A stretch of DNA of 5,811 nt from an uncultured Oscillospiraceae bacterium (GCA_934668295.1 CAKUND010000111.1:1-5811), one strand, 5' to 3'; counted from the first letter of the stretch, positions 1 to 5,686 are shown. The notes: generated by a model from the sequence alone, not told the origin. Translations and numbers: made by a program.

Positions 1-17
1 GTCATTAAGTTAAGCCT

Positions 18-88
18 GCGCAAAGGGCAAAGCAGCTACCGCAAGTAAGCAAAAGCGCTTATTTTTGCGGTAGCTGCCCTTTTTGCGC
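18..88. repeat. Long imperfect hairpin (inverted repeat)
   Basis: The arms at 33-44 (cagctaccgcaa) and 65-76 (ttgcggtagctg) are exact reverse complements. Pairing extends outward to gcgcaaaggg at the left (from 18) and ccctttttgcgc at the right (to 88), with a small bulge, and inward through taagc/gctta. It lies in an AT-richer, gene-poor stretch beside another palindromic repeat and a transposase remnant, so a dispersed palindromic element or the end of a mobile element is the likeliest reading. The ccctttttgcg stretch is part of the stem, not a tail beyond it, so I do not call it a terminator. Confidence 0.6.
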
Positions 89-98
89 ATGACAAAAG

Positions 99-119
99 CA
101 GATGTCCAGAGGACATCTG
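99..119. repeat. Short perfect hairpin
   Basis: A 9-bp perfect stem, cagatgtcc (99-107) and ggacatctg (111-119), encloses a 3-base loop aga. Read on the minus strand it is followed by cttttgtc, a weak U-tract, so it could be a poor minus-strand terminator. Just downstream, 122-131 is the palindrome attacgtaat. Role unknown; it may be part of the same repeat cluster. Confidence 0.45.
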
Positions 120-141
120 TGATTACGTAATATTGTAAGTT

Positions 142-319
142 GTTTTAAGGCGGCACCGCACAATTCGGCAAGCAGATTCGGCGAGAGATTTTTCGTCAAG
201 CCAAGATTTGAAAAGCGCAGGAATACTGTATGTATTTCAAGCTTTTCAAACCGCAGGATTGGCGGAAAAGATCCGCCGAAGCGCGCCGACGCAATTGTGC
301 GGTGTTGCCTTAAGAAAAC
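142..319. repeat. ~178-bp imperfect palindrome, MITE/REP-like element
   Basis: The outer arms 144-165 and 293-314 are reverse complements at 19 of 22 positions, sharing ttaaggc and caccgcacaatt. The inner arms tttgaaaagc (207-216) and gcttttcaaa (241-250) pair perfectly, and the centre has aatac/gtatt (222-226, 232-236). The intervening arms pair partly (ttcggcg...gat.tttt). The right half also has a local hairpin, ggcgga/tccgcc (261-266, 272-277). The ends carry a TTAA. It contains no gene of its own; reading frames through it on either strand look spurious. The form suggests a non-autonomous palindromic mobile element of the kind scattered in gut clostridial genomes; copy number could not be checked. 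Confidence 0.6.
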
Positions 320-321
320 CG

Positions 322-408
322 GTATTGGAACGCTGCCTCCGTCCGCATCGGACCTTGAAATACAAGACACCACAGGCATTTGAAGAAGCCTACAGGGAAC
401 GTTTATAA
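322..408 (+). pseudogene. C-terminal remnant of an integrase-core (DDE) transposase
   Basis: The open frame ending at the TAA at 406-408 encodes RPHRTLKYKTPQAFEEAY (from 340) followed by a short basic tail. This resembles the C-terminal signature of IS3-type and related rve-domain transposases, which often end in a RPHRxLxYxTPxEFE-like motif after the last catalytic residue. Only about 25-29 residues are recognisable. Upstream the frame runs straight into the 142-319 palindrome, so the catalytic part is missing and there is no believable start or ribosome binding site. It is best read as a relic left by deletion or by insertion of the palindromic element. Because the match is short and judged by eye, the family assignment is tentative. 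Confidence 0.4.
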
Positions 409-489
409 AAAAGCTGTGTTCAAATAACGTCTTTCCGTAAAAATAATAGTTTCGCATTCTGAGAGTTTTGATGTGCATAAGCTCAGCAG

Positions 490-519
490 ATAAAAAGAAA
501 GGCCTTGATTTCTCAAGGC
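490..519 (-). terminator. Intrinsic terminator of the tRNA-Leu unit
   Basis: On the minus strand a perfect 7-bp stem, gccttga (513-519 read in reverse) and tcaaggc (502-508), with a 4-base loop gaaa, is followed directly by the U-rich run ctttctttttat. This is a textbook rho-independent terminator. It sits about 60 bases beyond the tRNA 3' end, behind a first stem-loop at 535-573. Confidence 0.8.
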
Positions 520-534
520 GTTAAAGGCAAGAAG

Positions 535-573
535 AAACCCGTTTTTCGATAAAACTGTTCGAAAAACGGGTTT
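535..573. terminator. 15-bp perfect stem-loop, first terminator after tRNA-Leu
   Basis: aaacccgtttttcga (535-549) pairs perfectly with tcgaaaaacgggttt (559-573) across a 9-base loop. On the minus strand it starts 8 bases after the tRNA CCA end and is followed by ttcttg, a modest U-tract. It may act as a leaky terminator, a 3'-processing barrier, or a stop in both directions that also insulates the tRNA from plus-strand transcription out of the repeat region. Confidence 0.7.
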
Positions 574-581
574 CATTCACT

Positions 582-666
582 TGGTGCGAGAGATGAGACT
601 TGAACTCACACGACTGTTGCCACACGCCCCTCAAACGTGCCTGTCTACCTATTCCAGCACTCTCGC
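582..666 (-). tRNA. tRNA-Leu (anticodon GAG)
   Basis: The minus strand folds as a complete class II tRNA of 85 nt. The acceptor GCGAGAG (666-660) pairs with CTCTCGC, and the discriminator A and an encoded CCA end at 582. The D arm is CTG-GAATAGGTAGA-CAG. The anticodon stem CACGT/GCGTG encloses the loop TTGAGGG, giving anticodon GAG, which reads CUC and CUU. A variable arm of about 13 nt (GGC/GTC pairing) is of leucine-tRNA type, and the T arm is GTGAG-TTCAAGT-CTCAT. A perfect promoter lies upstream and two stem-loops downstream, so it is transcribed alone. The 3' end faces the repeat-rich region 1-480, a typical place for mobile-element debris. Confidence 0.95.
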
Positions 667-689
667 ATACAATTTTCAATTGCTAGGTT

Positions 690-718
690 ATTATACTCAC
701 AGCTTCCGCGTTTGTCAA
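690..718 (-). promoter_or_regulatory. Consensus sigma-A promoter for tRNA-Leu
   Basis: On the minus strand, TTGACA (718-713) and TATAAT (695-690) are both perfect consensus hexamers separated by exactly 17 bases. Transcription should start near 683, leaving a leader of about 17 nt before the tRNA 5' end at 666. Such strength fits a stable-RNA gene. Confidence 0.9.
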
Positions 719-761
719 GTGTTTTATTTCTTTTTGGCCGGATGTTCCATCACATTTTCAC

Positions 762-790
762 TTGCGCTTCGTCCCGATATCTGGTATAAT
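762..790 (+). promoter_or_regulatory. Promoter for rsmE unit
   Basis: TTGCGC (762-767) and a perfect TATAAT (785-790) are 17 bases apart, and TG at 782-783 gives an extended -10 (TGgTATAAT) that offsets the weaker -35. The predicted start, near 797, lies about 30 nt before the TTG start of rsmE. It is divergent from the tRNA-Leu promoter; the two -35 boxes are 43 bp apart. Confidence 0.8.
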
Positions 791-827
791 ATCGGTTGAA
801 TGTACACAAGGAAGGCGGGCGAAGGGG

Positions 828-1562
828 TTGCCGAAGTTTTTTGTTTCGCCGGATGCCGTGCGCGGAAGCTTTCTGACGCTTGACGGTGAAAACGCGGCGC
901 ATGCAAAGGTCCTCCGGCTCCGGCGCGGCGACAGCGTGCTCGTCTGCGACGGCCGCGGCACCGACTACCGCTGCACTGTTTCCGACATTGCCCCGCAGCA
1001 GGTGTGTCTGGTCGTAAACAGCACGGAAGATTCCGATGCAGAGCCGCCGGTCGCCTGCAGCGTCTACATGGCCTATGCAAAGTCCGACAAGCTCGAGCAT
1101 GTGATCCAGAAGGCGACGGAGCTCGGCGCGTATGAGATCGCAGCCTTCCCATCCTCCCGCTGCGTGCTGAAGCTCGACGCAGCCTCGGCAGAGAAAAAGC
1201 GCGAGCGCTGGCAGAAGATCGCCGCGTCCGCCGCCGCACAGTCGGGCCGGGGCCGGATCCCGCAGGTGCTCGTGCTGCCGTCGTTCGAGGACGCGGTGCA
1301 CCGCGCGGCCGGATGTGAGCTGGCGCTGTTCCCGTATGAAAACGAGCATGCGCTCTCCCTGCGCCGCGCCATCGGCAGCGCGCAGGCAAAGACCGTTTCC
1401 ATCATGACCGGGCCCGAGGGCGGCTTTTCCGACGAGGAGGTCCTGCTCGCGCAGCGCGCGGGGCTTCAGGTCTGTACGCTCGGCCCGCGCATTCTTCGCT
1501 GCGAGACCGCGCCGCTGTGCGCGCTCAGCGCCGTCCTGTTTGCCGCGGGCGCGCTGGATTGA
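828..1562 (+). CDS. rsmE: 16S rRNA (uracil-1498-N3)-methyltransferase RsmE
   Basis: RsmE methylates N3 of U1498 in helix 44 of 16S rRNA with S-adenosylmethionine, on the assembled 30S subunit in the cytoplasm. The 244-aa product has the family architecture and usual length: an N-terminal PUA-like RNA-binding part (about 1-70, with H25 in the conserved HAKVLRLRRGD segment) and a SPOUT methyltransferase part. The SAM-knot signatures TGPEGGFS (194-201) and ILRCETA (222-228) are clear; most relatives have A instead of C in the latter. I place the start at TTG 828 because it gives the typical N terminus (M)PKFFVSP, lies after AAGGAAGG (808-815) and is downstream of the promoter. The ATG at 762 overlaps the -35 box and cannot be in the mRNA. 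The usual upstream partner prmA is absent; the gene stands first in its unit. Confidence 0.95.
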   Translation: MPKFFVSPDAVRGSFLTLDGENAAHAKVLRLRRGDSVLVCDGRGTDYRCTVSDIAPQQVCLVVNSTEDSDAEPPVACSVYMAYAKSDKLEHVIQKATELGAYEIAAFPSSRCVLKLDAASAEKKRERWQKIAASAAAQSGRGRIPQVLVLPSFEDAVHRAAGCELALFPYENEHALSLRRAIGSAQAKTVSIMTGPEGGFSDEEVLLAQRAGLQVCTLGPRILRCETAPLCALSAVLFAAGALD

Positions 1563-1588
1563 GAAATTGAATCAAAGGACAGAACAGA

Positions 1589-2356
1589 ATGATGACGAAG
1601 AACAAAACTGCTGCAAAAAATGCAAAAAAGACGGAGGATCAGTCCGTTGTCTATAAAGTACCTGCCGCGTTCGCGCTGATGATCCTTGTGGTCTACGCGT
1701 TCTGGAGGCTCGGCGGCTATTACAGTACCGTGGAGGGCTTTACGGCGCTTTACCCGCTGCTGTGTACGCTCCGGTATGTATTTGCCGCGCTGAGCGTTGT
1801 GCTGGCGGCGCTGTGCATCGGTCTGAAGGCAAGACTGGCCCGGACGCTCTGCGCCTACGGGCTGACGGCCTGCGTGCTCCTGTTCGTCTCGAGCCTGATT
1901 TTGTCCATCTTCTGGACAGGCAACATGATCGCGATCTATCTGCTGCATGCGCTGGTCTATTGCCTGTATATGGTCTGGCAGCTGTACCGCTCTGAATTTT
2001 TCACCTTCTCGCTGGTCACGGCCTCCGCAGGTGTCGAATTTTATCTCATTGCCCGCACCTCCTACACGGTCAACCGCGTCGGAGGCAGCATTCTGCTGGC
2101 GCTCATCCTGATCGGCACGGCGCTCACCGTGTTCCTGTGCGCGAAAAACCGCGGCAAGCTCTGCCTGGGCAGCCGGACGCTGCGGCTGTTCCCGGACGGG
2201 TTCAACCCGCTGCTGTTTTACTTCATCTGCGTGCTCTGGGCCGTTGTGCTGATCGCCTGCCTGATCTTCGGTTCCGGCTTCGCGTTCTACGCCATGTTCG
2301 CGGCGATCGCCGTCGAGCTGATCGGCGCTGTCTACTATACCTTCCAGCTGAAATAA
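1589..2356 (+). CDS. Uncharacterised multi-pass membrane protein
   Basis: I do not recognise the family. The 255-aa product starts with a lysine-rich cytoplasmic tail (about residues 1-22, KNKTAAKNAKKTEDQS), then has roughly eight hydrophobic segments near 24-44, 55-77, 83-108, 112-132, 136-157, 164-185, 208-229 and 231-251, with short loops. By the positive-inside rule the basic N terminus should be cytoplasmic. No catalytic motif, metal-binding motif or transporter signature is visible. AAAGGA at 1574-1579 lies 9 bases before ATG 1589; a second ATG follows at once (1592) and could also be used. The start is 26 bases after the rsmE stop with no promoter or terminator between them, so the two are probably co-transcribed. 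A strong terminator-like hairpin follows the stop. Codon use and GC match the neighbours. Confidence 0.85.
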   Translation: MMTKNKTAAKNAKKTEDQSVVYKVPAAFALMILVVYAFWRLGGYYSTVEGFTALYPLLCTLRYVFAALSVVLAALCIGLKARLARTLCAYGLTACVLLFVSSLILSIFWTGNMIAIYLLHALVYCLYMVWQLYRSEFFTFSLVTASAGVEFYLIARTSYTVNRVGGSILLALILIGTALTVFLCAKNRGKLCLGSRTLRLFPDGFNPLLFYFICVLWAVVLIACLIFGSGFAFYAMFAAIAVELIGAVYYTFQLK

Positions 2357-2370
2357 AAATCCGTCATAGC

Positions 2371-2418
2371 ATCACCCTCCGCTCCGTAAAAATGGAGCGG
2401 AGGGTGATTTTTTGTTTT
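2371..2418 (+). terminator. Strong hairpin terminator overlapping the next gene's RBS
   Basis: atcaccctccgctcc (2371-2385) pairs perfectly over 15 bp with ggagcggagggtgat (2394-2408) across the loop gtaaaaat, and the run ttttttgtttt follows. This is an intrinsic terminator for the rsmE/membrane-protein unit. The 3' arm also holds the Shine-Dalgarno sequence of the flippase gene, whose TTG start lies in the U-tract. Confidence 0.85.
2399..2414 (+). promoter_or_regulatory. Shine-Dalgarno and TTG start inside terminator stem
   Basis: GGAGGGTGAT (2399-2408) is an almost perfect match to the anti-SD complement, and TTG (2412-2414) follows GGAGG by 8 bases. All of the SD is paired in the terminator stem when the hairpin forms, so initiation would be masked unless the stem is opened. 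Confidence 0.65.
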
Positions 2419-3953
2419 CTGGCCGTCAGATCCTTAAAAATACGCTGCTGCTGACCGCCGCGGCGCTGCTGCTGCGGTTCGCGTCCATGCTGTTTCAGGC
2501 GCATCTGGCCGGACGCATCGGTGCGGATGGGCTCGGCTCGGTGCAGCTGCTGCTGTCCGTATCCGCGTTTGCCACGACGCTGGGGTTGGCCGGGATGCGT
2601 GTGGCGGCCTCATGCCTGTGCGCGCAGGCGCACGGCAAGCGGGAGCCGGAGCAGGTGCAGCTTGCCGCCGCGCACTGCCTCGGCTTTGTGCTTGCGACCA
2701 GCACGCTTGCAGCGGCAGGGCTATATTGGGCCGCGCCGGTTCTGGCCGAGCGCGTGCTGCACGAGCCCGCGGCGGCGGGAAGTCTGCGCCTGCTTGCGGG
2801 ACTGCTCCCGGCCGGCTGCGCGGGGCTGGTGCTTGGCGGGTATCTGACCGCCGTGGGAAAGGTCTGGCAGCTGACTGCCATTGACGCGGGTGAGCGCGTT
2901 CTGGGGCTGGGGTTGAGTCTGCTTCTGCTGCGGTTCGCGCCGCAGAGCGTATCCGGAGCCTGCTTCGCGCTGCTGGGCGGAGAGCTGCTGTCGTCCTGCG
3001 CGGCGGACGCGGCGCTTTATGCGCTTTACCGGCAGGGCTGGCGCGGCATCCGGCAGACGCATGCACCCGGCATGGCCCGGCGCGTGGGCGTTCTGGCAGC
3101 GCCGCTGGCGCTGAACGATCTGCTGCGCGCTGCGCTCCGGGCGCTGGAGCAATTTCTGATCCCGTGGGGACTGGCGCGGGCAGGCGCAACGCGGCAGGGG
3201 GCCATGGCGGCGTACGGCACTGTCACGGGCATGGTGTTTCCCGCGCTCATGCTGCCGTCGGCGTTTTTATACGCGCTGGTCGATCTGTTGATCCCGGAGC
3301 TTGCCGCCTGCCGTGCGCAGGGCCGCCGGGAACGGCTTGCCTCCGTGACCGGACAGTGTCTGCGGGCGGGACTGCTGTTCGCGGGCTTTACGGCGGGACT
3401 GCTGTTTGCGCTGGCCGGGCCGCTCACGGAGATCTTGTATCAAAGCGGACAGGCCGGACGGCTTTTGCGCGTGTTTGCGCCGCTGGCGCTGGTTCTGTAC
3501 ATGGACGCGCTGACGGACGGCATGCTGAAGGGCCTTTCCGAACAGGTCGCGAATGTGCGCTACAACACGCTCACGTCTGCGCTGGACGCGGTGCTGCTCG
3601 TGCTGCTCCTGCCGCGCTGGGGGCTGGGAGGCTATATTTTTGCGTTCGCCGCGACGCATCTGCTGAACTTTGCGCTGAGCCTGCGGCGGCTGCTGACCGT
3701 CACCGGCTGCCCGTTTCGGCTGGGCACAGCGCTTGGCATCTCCGGCTGCGCCGCAGCAGGCGCGCTTGCGGCGCAGCTGCTGCCGGAGACGGGAGAGGCC
3801 TGGGCTGCGCTGGGGCTGCGCGCGGCGATCTTTTCCGGTGTATTTGTGCTGACGGCCTGTCTCAGCGGAACAGCGGAGCACTGCCTGCCGCCGAGCCTGC
3901 GGGCGCTGCTGCGCCTGCCGGAGTGTGACAAAAAAACGCAGGCAGTTCGTTGA
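2412..3953 (+). CDS. SpoVB-like MOP-superfamily flippase (polysaccharide/lipid-linked precursor export)
   Basis: The 513-aa, very hydrophobic protein has about 12-14 membrane segments and matches SpoVB/Wzx/MurJ-type proteins of the MOP (MATE-like) superfamily in length (B. subtilis SpoVB is similar) and motifs. The first helix, NTLLLTAAALLLRFASMLFQ, leads to a GRIGADGLGSVQLLLSV segment like the family's first loop, and YMDALTDGMLKGL (about 363-375) resembles the conserved central motif of SpoVB relatives. The likely role is flipping lipid-linked glycan precursors across the cytoplasmic membrane, either for spore cortex or for another envelope polymer. There are no neighbouring glycosyltransferases to say which. 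I chose TTG 2412 because it keeps the first helix complete and has an excellent SD; the first ATG (about 2487) would remove that helix. The TGA stop overlaps the next promoter's -35 box. Confidence 0.85.
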   Translation: MFSGRQILKNTLLLTAAALLLRFASMLFQAHLAGRIGADGLGSVQLLLSVSAFATTLGLAGMRVAASCLCAQAHGKREPEQVQLAAAHCLGFVLATSTLAAAGLYWAAPVLAERVLHEPAAAGSLRLLAGLLPAGCAGLVLGGYLTAVGKVWQLTAIDAGERVLGLGLSLLLLRFAPQSVSGACFALLGGELLSSCAADAALYALYRQGWRGIRQTHAPGMARRVGVLAAPLALNDLLRAALRALEQFLIPWGLARAGATRQGAMAAYGTVTGMVFPALMLPSAFLYALVDLLIPELAACRAQGRRERLASVTGQCLRAGLLFAGFTAGLLFALAGPLTEILYQSGQAGRLLRVFAPLALVLYMDALTDGMLKGLSEQVANVRYNTLTSALDAVLLVLLLPRWGLGGYIFAFAATHLLNFALSLRRLLTVTGCPFRLGTALGISGCAAAGALAAQLLPETGEAWAALGLRAAIFSGVFVLTACLSGTAEHCLPPSLRALLRLPECDKKTQAVR

Positions 3954-3978
3954 CTTTTGCACCAAAAGGCCCTACAAT
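3950..3978 (+). promoter_or_regulatory. Promoter for threonine aldolase unit
   Basis: TTGACT (3950-3955) and TACAAT (3973-3978) are separated by 17 bases, and each is one mismatch from consensus. The -35 box includes the TGA stop (3951-3953) of the flippase gene. Start of transcription is expected near 3985, about 29 nt before ATG 4014. Confidence 0.8.
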
Positions 3979-4013
3979 CAGGATAGAATCTGAAATAAGG
4001 ACGGGCTTTTCCG

Positions 4014-5036
4014 ATGATCTCTTTCCGCAACGATTATTCCGAGGGCGCGCACCCGCAGGTGCTCGCCGCGCTTGAACAAAACAACCTCGTCACGACCTGC
4101 GGCTACAGCATGGACGATTTCTGCGCGGAGGCGCGCGGCATCGTCCGCGCGCGCTTTTCCTGCCCGCAGGCAGACGTGCACTTTATGGTCGGCGGCACGA
4201 TCGCCAATACGACGGTCATTGCCGCGGCGCTTCGCCCGTGGGAGGGCGTGATCGCCGCCGATACCGGCCATATCAACGTCCATGAGACGGGCGCGATCGA
4301 GGCCTCCGGACACAAGGTCTGCGCCATCGAAGCCCCCGGCGGCAAGCTGACGCCGGCGCTCGTGCGCGAGCTTCTGCGCCGCCACTGCGACGGACAGGAC
4401 GAGCATATGGTTCTGCCGCGCATGGTCTATATCTCCGACGCGACGGAGCTCGGCACGATCTATACAAAAGCGGAGCTTTCCGCGCTGCACGACGTCTGCC
4501 GGGAGTATGGGCTGTATCTGTTCCTGGACGGCGCGCGTCTGCCCGCCGCACTGGTCGCGGAGGGAAACGATCTGGCTCCGGCGGATCTTGCAAAGTACTG
4601 CGATGTCTTTTATATCGGCGGCACGAAAAACGGCCTGCTGTTCGGCGAGGCGCTTGTCATCACGAACAACAGCCTCAAGCCGCATTTCCGCAATATGATC
4701 AAGCAGCGCGGCGGTATGTTCGCCAAGGGCTTCTTGTTCGGCACGCAGTTCAAGGCGTATTTTGAAAATGACCTCTGGCTGTCCATGGCGCGGCACGCCG
4801 TCACGCAGGCGCAGCGAATCCAGACGGCGGCTTTGGAAAAGGGCTACACGCTCTACGCCGCCTCGCCCACGAATCAGGTCTTCCTTGTCCTTTCCCACGC
4901 ACAGATCGAGCGGCTGCGGCAGGACTTCGCGTTCGAGCTGAACGGGCGTGTGGATGAAGACCATGAGGCCGCGCGATTCGTCTGCTCTTGGGCGACAAAG
5001 CCGGAGGCGGTCGACGCGCTGATCGCGGCGCTGTGA
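4014..5036 (+). CDS. Low-specificity L-threonine aldolase (PLP enzyme)
   Basis: This cytoplasmic fold-type I PLP enzyme cleaves L-threonine and L-allo-threonine to glycine and acetaldehyde, supplying or recycling glycine. At 340 aa it has the family's usual size. Visible motifs are FRNDYSEGAHP at the N terminus, GGTIANTTV (60-68) in the phosphate-binding region, H86 in ADTGHINVHETGAIE as the ring-stacking histidine, FLDGARLPAAL (170-180) with D172 facing the pyridine nitrogen and R175, and GGTKNG (202-207), where K205 should form the Schiff base. The GGTKNG form differs from the SKGLGAP form of E. coli LtaE and is the type I associate with Clostridia. AAGGA at 3997-4001 is 12 bases before ATG, a little far. 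It has its own promoter and overlaps the downstream glycosylase by one base. Another beta-eliminating lyase of the same superfamily is a less likely alternative. Confidence 0.92.
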   Translation: MISFRNDYSEGAHPQVLAALEQNNLVTTCGYSMDDFCAEARGIVRARFSCPQADVHFMVGGTIANTTVIAAALRPWEGVIAADTGHINVHETGAIEASGHKVCAIEAPGGKLTPALVRELLRRHCDGQDEHMVLPRMVYISDATELGTIYTKAELSALHDVCREYGLYLFLDGARLPAALVAEGNDLAPADLAKYCDVFYIGGTKNGLLFGEALVITNNSLKPHFRNMIKQRGGMFAKGFLFGTQFKAYFENDLWLSMARHAVTQAQRIQTAALEKGYTLYAASPTNQVFLVLSHAQIERLRQDFAFELNGRVDEDHEAARFVCSWATKPEAVDALIAAL

Positions 5037-5533
5037 TGGACAGGCTTTCCCATCCGTTTCCGCCGCTGTACGACGCAGAGTCCCGGATCTTGATTCTGGG
5101 CTCGTTCCCCTCGGTCAAATCGCGCGAGGCCATGTTCTTTTACGGACACCCGCAGAACCGCTTCTGGCGCGTCGTCTCGGCCGTGCTGGGCTGTGATTGC
5201 CCGCACACGATCGAGGAAAAGCAGCAGATGCTGCACGCGCACCACATTGCACTCTGGGACGCCATCGCAAGCTGCGAAATAACCGGTTCAAGCGACAGCT
5301 CCATCCGCGAGGCCGTTCCGACCGACCTCACGCCGATTTTACAGACCGCGCCCATCCGGCAGATCTTCTGCAACGGCACGGCCTCCTATCAGCTCTACTG
5401 CCGCTGCCAGCTAACGCGCACGGGCCGGGAGGCTGTCAAGCTCCCCTCGACCAGTCCTGCCAACGCCGCCTGGAGCGCTGAGCGGCTCACACGGGCTTGG
5501 ATGGTGATCCTGAAGGCGCTGAACGGAACGTAA
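5036..5533 (+). CDS. Hypoxanthine/deoxyinosine-DNA glycosylase (UDG superfamily)
   Basis: Members of this UDG-superfamily group (hypoxanthine-DNA glycosylases) excise deaminated adenine, and in some cases uracil, from DNA to start base-excision repair. The 165-aa protein shows both superfamily signatures: ILGSFPSVKS (20-29) followed by FFYGHPQNRFW (34-44), in which N41 is the likely catalytic or base-contacting residue, and LPSTSPANAAW (136-146), the DNA-intercalation motif. Between them, ALWDAI (72-77) and IFCNGTASY (110-118) fit the core sheet. ATG 5036 shares its A with the TGA stop of the aldolase gene (TGATG), so translational coupling is probable and no separate RBS is needed. An in-frame ATG at 4988 exists inside the aldolase gene, but using it would add 16 unrelated residues. 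Whether the substrate is hypoxanthine or uracil cannot be told from sequence alone. Confidence 0.9.
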   Translation: MDRLSHPFPPLYDAESRILILGSFPSVKSREAMFFYGHPQNRFWRVVSAVLGCDCPHTIEEKQQMLHAHHIALWDAIASCEITGSSDSSIREAVPTDLTPILQTAPIRQIFCNGTASYQLYCRCQLTRTGREAVKLPSTSPANAAWSAERLTRAWMVILKALNGT

Positions 5534-5558
5534 AATAGCCGCCCCCTTTTAAGATACT

Positions 5559-5652
5559 GTCATCAACTTAAGGCGAAAGCCGATCTGGTTCACGCAGAGA
5601 TCGTCAAACGCTCAAATAACGTTGGTAATGGCGGGGCTCTGCTCCCTACCAA
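5559..5652. repeat. Structured intergenic element with successive stem-loops
   Basis: After the glycosylase stop comes gtcatcaacttaag (5559-5572), then ggc-gaaa-gcc (5573-5582 region), gatctg/cagagatc (about 5582-5602) and a longer hairpin whose base is ttggta/taccaa (5622-5627, 5647-5652) with ggggctctgctcc inside. The opening motif matches 12 of 14 bases of positions 1-14, at the other end of the window. This is no recognised riboswitch. A dispersed repeat, a MITE end, or a degraded terminator region are all possible. Confidence 0.4.
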
Positions 5653-5686
5653 TTGCAGACACTTTTCGCAGCCGTTTCCCGTTTGC

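Noticed and set aside
208..321. N-terminal part of the plus-strand frame that ends in the transposase-like tail
   Set aside because: It starts at a TTG in the middle of the palindrome and encodes only palindrome sequence; only the last ~29 codons look protein-derived.
420..430. 11-mer tcaaataacgt shared with 5612-5622
   Set aside because: An 11-base match within 5.8 kb is expected by chance several times; the flanks differ.
59..478. Minus-strand 139-aa reading frame across the repeat region
   Set aside because: It runs antisense through the palindrome and the transposase remnant, has no RBS or domain, and its composition follows the repeats.
581..799. Plus-strand 72-aa frame across the tRNA and promoters
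   Set aside because: It is antisense to a clear tRNA and covers two promoters.
2434..3189. Long minus-strand frames antisense to the flippase gene
   Set aside because: They are Arg/Ala/Pro-rich shadows caused by high GC in the coding gene; no RBS or recognisable motif.
3978..4964. 328-aa minus-strand frame antisense to the threonine aldolase
   Set aside because: Long open antisense frames are common in GC-rich genes; the plus strand has clear PLP-enzyme motifs, a promoter and an RBS, and the antisense product has no family features.
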